Assembly (NCBI GenBank): GCA_910822395.1
Contig: OU365335.1
Location: 1,116,001-1,180,000 of the forward strand
Length of the DNA stretch: 64,000 bases
Source of the DNA: Pseudoclavibacter triregionum
Lineage (GTDB): Bacteria; Actinomycetota; Actinomycetes; Actinomycetales; Microbacteriaceae
Reading direction: 5' to 3'
The position numbers and the translations under genes were made by a program. The notes beneath the pieces are model-generated. The model saw only the letters and a list, made by a program, of their open reading frames with translations. It did no database searches and was not told the origin of the DNA. Positions 60,519 to 64,000 of the stretch are shown in pieces (position 1 is the stretch's first letter; each line of letters starts with the position of its first letter).

Positions 60519-63194
60519 ATGCTCCGCCGTCTCATCGCCCTGTGCTCGATCGCCGCGACCGCGGCGGCCGGGCTCATCGCCGTCCAGACGCTCGACCCGA
60601 ACGCCTCCCCGCAGGCGCAGGCGGCGAGCGCGTCCGACTTCAACCCGGGCAACCTCATCTCGGACGAGCTCTTCTACGACGGCTCGGCGATGACCGCCGC
60701 GGAGGTCCAGGACTTCCTCGCGTCGAAGGTCGCGCCCTCGGAGGGCACGAGCAACGCGCTCGTGAACTACACGCAGGCGACGCCCTCGATGCCGGCGACG
60801 TCCTACTGCGACGCCTACGTCGGCGCCCCCGGCGGCGAGTCGGCGGCCTCGATCATCGCGAAGGTCGGCGAGGCCTGCCACATCTCGCAGAAGGCGCTCC
60901 TCGTGCTGCTCGAGAAGGAGCAGTCGCTCGTGAGCGACTCGTACCCGAGCTCGCGCCAGCTCTCGGCGGCGACCGGCTTCGGCTGCCCCGACACCGCGCC
61001 CTGCGACTCGAGCTACGGCGGGTTCTTCTACCAGGTCTACAACGCGGGCCGCCAGTTCCAGAACTACAAGGCGAACCCGTACAACTACAACCACATCCCG
61101 TTCCAGACGAACAACATCCTCTACAACCCGGATTTCGGCTGCGGCTCCTCGCCCGTCTACATCGAGAACTACGCGACGGCGGGCCTCTACAACTACACGC
61201 CCTACCAGCCGAACGCGGCCGCCCTGCGCAACCTCTACGGCGAGGGCGACGGATGCTCAGCCTACGGCAACCGCAACTTCTGGCGCATGTACACCGACTG
61301 GTTCGGCGACGCGCACACCGCCCCCGTGAAGGAGCTTCCGGCGCTCGTGCAGGCCGAGGGCTCGGATGCCGTCTTCCTGCTCGCCGAGGGCAAGCGGTAC
61401 TACGTGCCCGCCGCCATGGCCGAGCACCTCGCGCCGCTCTTCCCGATCGAGACGATCTCGCAGCAGCACCTCGACTGGACCCCGTGGGGGCCATGGGTCT
61501 CGCACCTGGTCGTGAACCCCGAGGGGGAGCCGAGCTTCCTCGTCGACGGCAGCCAGTACCCGACCGACTGCGCGATGGCGGCCGAGTTCGGCCTGGCCTG
61601 CGACGGCGCCGCGACGATGCTCGATCGCGACCTCGCGAAGTTCGAGTCGCCCGGCCACCTCACGTCGTTCATCACGACGCCGAAGGGCCTCACGTTCCTC
61701 GTCCAGGGCGGCGTGAAGCGCGAGGTGCCGAGCCTCGAGCAGCTCACGGCCATGGGCTACTACACGGAGACGAGCGAGTTCCCCGACGGCGCCCTCGACT
61801 ACCTGCCGACGGGGGAGCCCGTTGCCGGCTGGGGCGTCATCACCTCGGACGTCGACAAGAACGCGCGCGCCTTCCTCGACGGCACGACGAGCCACCCGCT
61901 CTCGGCCACCGTCTCCGGCTTCTCGTACCTCACGCCCTCCGCCACGATGACGGGCACGAGCATCGCGAAGTACCAGCAGGGCGCCACGATCACGGGCCTC
62001 GTCACGACCGGCGCGAAGACCTACCTCGTCACCGACAAGGGCCTCGCCCAGGTCGACGCGGCCGCCTACGGCTCGACCCCGGCCGCGAAGGTCTCCGACT
62101 CGCTCGTCGCGGACCTCCCGCAGCTGCCGGCCATCTCGGGCGCGCACCTCATCCAGGCGCTCGGCTCGAACCAGGTCGCGCTCGTCGAGAACGGCGCCCG
62201 GACGATGTACCCGAGCGCCCAGGCCGCGCAGGACGCCGCCAAGGCGAAGGGCCTCTCGACCGCCATCTCGGTGACGACGGCCGACCTCGTGGGCTCGATC
62301 CCGGTCGCCCCGGAGTCGACCCCGACGCCGACCGCGACGCCGACGACGGCCGCGCCGACGATGGACGCCCCGACGACGACGGCCCCGGCCGCGACGACGC
62401 CGGCGACCACGGCTCCGGCCACGACGGCTCCCGACACGACGGCTCCTGTCTCCACGGCCCCGGCGACCACGGCTCCCGCCACCACGGCCCCGGCCGAGAC
62501 CGCGACGCCTACGGCCACGCCGACCGCCGAGCCGATCCAGCCGCTCTCGAACGGCCAGATCATCGCCGACGCGAACCGCACCGGCATCTGGCTCGTGAAC
62601 GGCGACCGCCTCCTCCAGATCGCCACCCCGGCGGTCGCGGCGGGCCTCGGCCTCGACGTCTCCGCGCCGACGACGGCGAATCAGGCGACGCTCGCGTCGT
62701 ACGTGGGTCGCTTCGACGCCCTCTACACGCCGTCCGTCACCTGCGGCGGGGCCGCCTACCTCGGCCTCGGCGGCGAGCTCGTGCCGTACGCCTCGGAGGA
62801 GCTCCGCGCGGCCTACGGCCTCCAGGCCCCGGCGCTCGACCCGACGGTCTGCGCGACGCTGCAGGTCTCCGCGACCCGCACGATCGACACGGCCGAGGTC
62901 GTCGGCCCGAACGGCGAGCGCTACACGGCCGCGGCCGGCGTGCTCACCCCCGTGACGGCGACCGCCGAGCCCACGGCCACGGCGAGCGCCACGGCCGAGG
63001 CCACGGCGACCGCGACGGCCGAGCCGACCGCGGCGGAGTCGGCCGAGCCGACCGCCACGGCCACGGAGTCGGCGACGCCGACGGTGACGGCCACCGCCTC
63101 GGCCAGCCCGAGCGCGACCCCGGCCGCGAAGCCGGTCGAGCTTCCCGCCTCGATCATCTCGATCATGCCGAAGGCCAAGGCTCTCCACGCCTAG
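60519..63194 (+). CDS. Large secreted protein with actinobacterial wall-type N-terminal domain and LVxxG repeats
   Basis: The 891-residue protein starts with a signal peptide (MLRRLIALCSIAATAAAGLI), cleaved near AQAA. Residues about 38-280 form a domain common in actinobacterial secreted proteins: FNPGNLISDELFYDG, LLVLLEKEQSLV, CSAYGNRNFWRMYTDWFG, with several paired cysteines. Six or more short repeats follow with the form LL-EG-KRYYVP, such as FLLAEGKRYYVPAAMAEHL, FLVQGGVKREVPSLEQL and WLVNGDRLLQIATP. A Thr/Ala/Pro linker (about 595-670) separates repeats, and the C-terminus is a second Thr/Ala-rich stretch. ATG 60519 is chosen over upstream ATGs because it begins the signal peptide after TAGGGA. 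It may be a wall-binding protein of the glycopolymer locus; no enzymatic motif is recognised. Confidence 0.82.
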   Translation: MLRRLIALCSIAATAAAGLIAVQTLDPNASPQAQAASASDFNPGNLISDELFYDGSAMTAAEVQDFLASKVAPSEGTSNALVNYTQATPSMPATSYCDAYVGAPGGESAASIIAKVGEACHISQKALLVLLEKEQSLVSDSYPSSRQLSAATGFGCPDTAPCDSSYGGFFYQVYNAGRQFQNYKANPYNYNHIPFQTNNILYNPDFGCGSSPVYIENYATAGLYNYTPYQPNAAALRNLYGEGDGCSAYGNRNFWRMYTDWFGDAHTAPVKELPALVQAEGSDAVFLLAEGKRYYVPAAMAEHLAPLFPIETISQQHLDWTPWGPWVSHLVVNPEGEPSFLVDGSQYPTDCAMAAEFGLACDGAATMLDRDLAKFESPGHLTSFITTPKGLTFLVQGGVKREVPSLEQLTAMGYYTETSEFPDGALDYLPTGEPVAGWGVITSDVDKNARAFLDGTTSHPLSATVSGFSYLTPSATMTGTSIAKYQQGATITGLVTTGAKTYLVTDKGLAQVDAAAYGSTPAAKVSDSLVADLPQLPAISGAHLIQALGSNQVALVENGARTMYPSAQAAQDAAKAKGLSTAISVTTADLVGSIPVAPESTPTPTATPTTAAPTMDAPTTTAPAATTPATTAPATTAPDTTAPVSTAPATTAPATTAPAETATPTATPTAEPIQPLSNGQIIADANRTGIWLVNGDRLLQIATPAVAAGLGLDVSAPTTANQATLASYVGRFDALYTPSVTCGGAAYLGLGGELVPYASEELRAAYGLQAPALDPTVCATLQVSATRTIDTAEVVGPNGERYTAAAGVLTPVTATAEPTATASATAEATATATAEPTAAESAEPTATATESATPTVTATASASPSATPAAKPVELPASIISIMPKAKALHA

Positions 63195-63348
63195 GAGGAG
63201 CGCGCGCGCCCCTCGCGTGACCGGGTGGGCGCCGGCCGGGTCCGACCGGCTCCCGTGCCAGCCCCCTCGCGCGTCCCCCCCCTCGGCGTGGTGGAATGGC
63301 GCCGAAGGGCGGCGCTGCCCGCCCGAGTCGTCGATCGAAGGGGGCGCC

Positions 63349-63866
63349 ATGACACCTCGCCGCAGTTGGCCGGCTCGCGGGAGACCGCGCGTGGGCCGTC
63401 GTCGCGTCGCCGCGCCGCTCGCCGCCGCCGCGGCGGTCGTCCTGCCCTCTCCGGCTGCGCCGACGGCGCTCCGCCTGACCGCACCGGCGAGCTCGCCTCC
63501 CAGCTCGAGGAGCGCGCCGGCGGCGGCACCTCGGTCTCGCCGCCGCTCGCCGAGGTCGCGGGCGCCCCGGGCGGCTCCGCGCTCGTCATCGTCTGCCCCT
63601 ATGCGACGCAGGAGGCCGTCGACGAAGCGGTTCGCGCCGTGAGCCCCGAGGCGCGGCCGCCGCGCCTCGCGACCGACTCCGACGGTGAGGCGCACTGGCT
63701 GTGGGTCGCCGCAGGCGGCGACGCGACGGCTTGGCGTGTCGAGCGGACGACCGACGCCTGCGGTGCCGGGGGCCATCCGACCGTCACCTACGCCGCCGGC
63801 TCGACGCTCGAGCTCGCGGCCTCGGACGGCCGCTGGACGATCGCGGCGCCGACGCCGGCCGGATAG
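63349..63866 (+). pseudogene. Frameshifted lipoprotein gene
   Basis: ATG 63349 has GAAGGGGG upstream and opens a signal peptide (RRRVAAPLAAAAAVV), but this frame then leaves the coding pattern. The lipobox ALSGC and the mature part (GELASQLEERAGGGTSV ... RWTIAAPTPAG) continue in the next frame to the stop at 63866. One missing base at about 63442-63443 (CCTGCCC where CCTCGCCC would restore VVLALSGCADG) explains it. The repaired protein would have about 172 residues. It may be a real pseudogene or a sequencing error; the product family is not recognised. Confidence 0.7.
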
Positions 63867-63880
63867 CGGCGCCCGCGACC

Positions 63881-63917
63881 ACGGCGCCGCTCCTCTACGC
63901 TTGAGGAGCGGCGCCGT
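63881..63917 (+). terminator. Perfect 15-bp hairpin near the right end
   Basis: ACGGCGCCGCTCCTC pairs with GAGGAGCGGCGCCGT around TACGCTT, starting 14 bases after the lipoprotein stop. The loop contains a TANNNT match (TACGCT), so a promoter for the next gene cannot be excluded. Confidence 0.7.
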
Positions 63918-63950
63918 CGGCGCCTCGGAGCGGAAGGATGCGCAGCGCAG

Positions 63951-64000
63951 ATGGCCAAGGCGAGCGACTCGGCGGACGGCTCCACGACGGCCGAGGTCGC
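63951..64000 (+). CDS. Start of an unidentified gene, cut by the window end
   Basis: ATG 63951 opens MAKASDSADGSTTAEV with the codon bias of real genes in this window. A nearby ATG at 63938 gives a frame full of rare codons and is less likely. GGAAGGA lies 13 bases upstream, somewhat far. Too short to identify. Confidence 0.45.
   Translation, partial: MAKASDSADGSTTAEV

Noticed and set aside
62300-62530. Repeated GACGACGGC/GCGACCACG-like triplets resembling a short repeat array
   Set aside because: They encode a Thr/Ala/Pro linker in a secreted protein. There are no regular spacers, so it is not a CRISPR array.
63225-63348. Upstream start (GTG 63225) that would keep the lipoprotein lipobox in frame
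   Set aside because: The resulting 80-residue N-terminus is Arg/Pro-rich, has no signal peptide and no ribosome binding site. A single-base frameshift downstream of ATG 63349 is simpler.

Overview
The window is very GC-rich, with almost all third codon positions G or C, tight ATGA/GTGA/TGATG gene overlaps and TANNNT -10 boxes placed directly before start codons. It carries an acyl-CoA carboxylase with an epsilon subunit, a DUF222/13E12 HNH protein, a dTDP-rhamnose pathway and RgpF-type rhamnan enzymes. Together these suggest a Gram-positive actinobacterium, most likely of the Microbacteriaceae. This assignment is inferred from content only; no rRNA or tRNA gene was found.

Region 1 (1-8.8 kb) is nucleoside uptake and salvage: the end of a nucleoside ABC permease, cytidine deaminase and thymidine phosphorylase in one operon, an aldehyde dehydrogenase with its own promoter, adenosine deaminase with an orphan PTS EIIA-like protein, and on the other strand a PGM2-like phospho-sugar mutase coupled to purine nucleoside phosphorylase. 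Region 2 (8.8-31 kb) is housekeeping: a quinone-reductase-like flavoprotein, the biotin-dependent acyl-CoA carboxylase subunits (alpha at 10.3-12.1 kb, beta and epsilon at 25.1-27.1 kb) and their biotin ligase, a large FAD/Fe-S 2-hydroxyacid dehydrogenase, an RNase HI with an extra C-terminal domain, an HNH protein with a LexA-type box in its promoter, a TetR-controlled heterodimeric ABC exporter, Maf, a TRAM-domain RNA methyltransferase, a GtrA protein and purK.

Region 3 (31-34 kb) stands out by composition and structure. A WXG-motif/DUF1023 alpha/beta-hydrolase gene overlaps a lipoprotein gene that has been tandemly duplicated together with the last codons of the hydrolase. PurE, an LCP ligase, an O-methyltransferase and an AAA ATPase follow.

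Region 4 (38-63 kb) is a cell-wall glycopolymer locus. It holds the four dTDP-L-rhamnose genes, a probable dTDP-L-rhamnose 4-epimerase (6-deoxytalose), three separate glycosyltransferases, two RgpF-type proteins (one fused to a GT2 domain), an acyltransferase-3/AlgX-like pair that could O-acetylate the polymer, a Wzm/Wzt-type exporter, and two large secreted repeat proteins. The LCP protein at 34.7 kb could attach the finished polymer to peptidoglycan. The window ends with a frameshifted lipoprotein gene and the first codons of another gene.

Across the window lie at least eleven probable leaderless promoters, five copies of a REP-like palindrome (GGTGGTTTCGAGAC ... CTCAACCACC), and several long perfect GC hairpins at operon ends.
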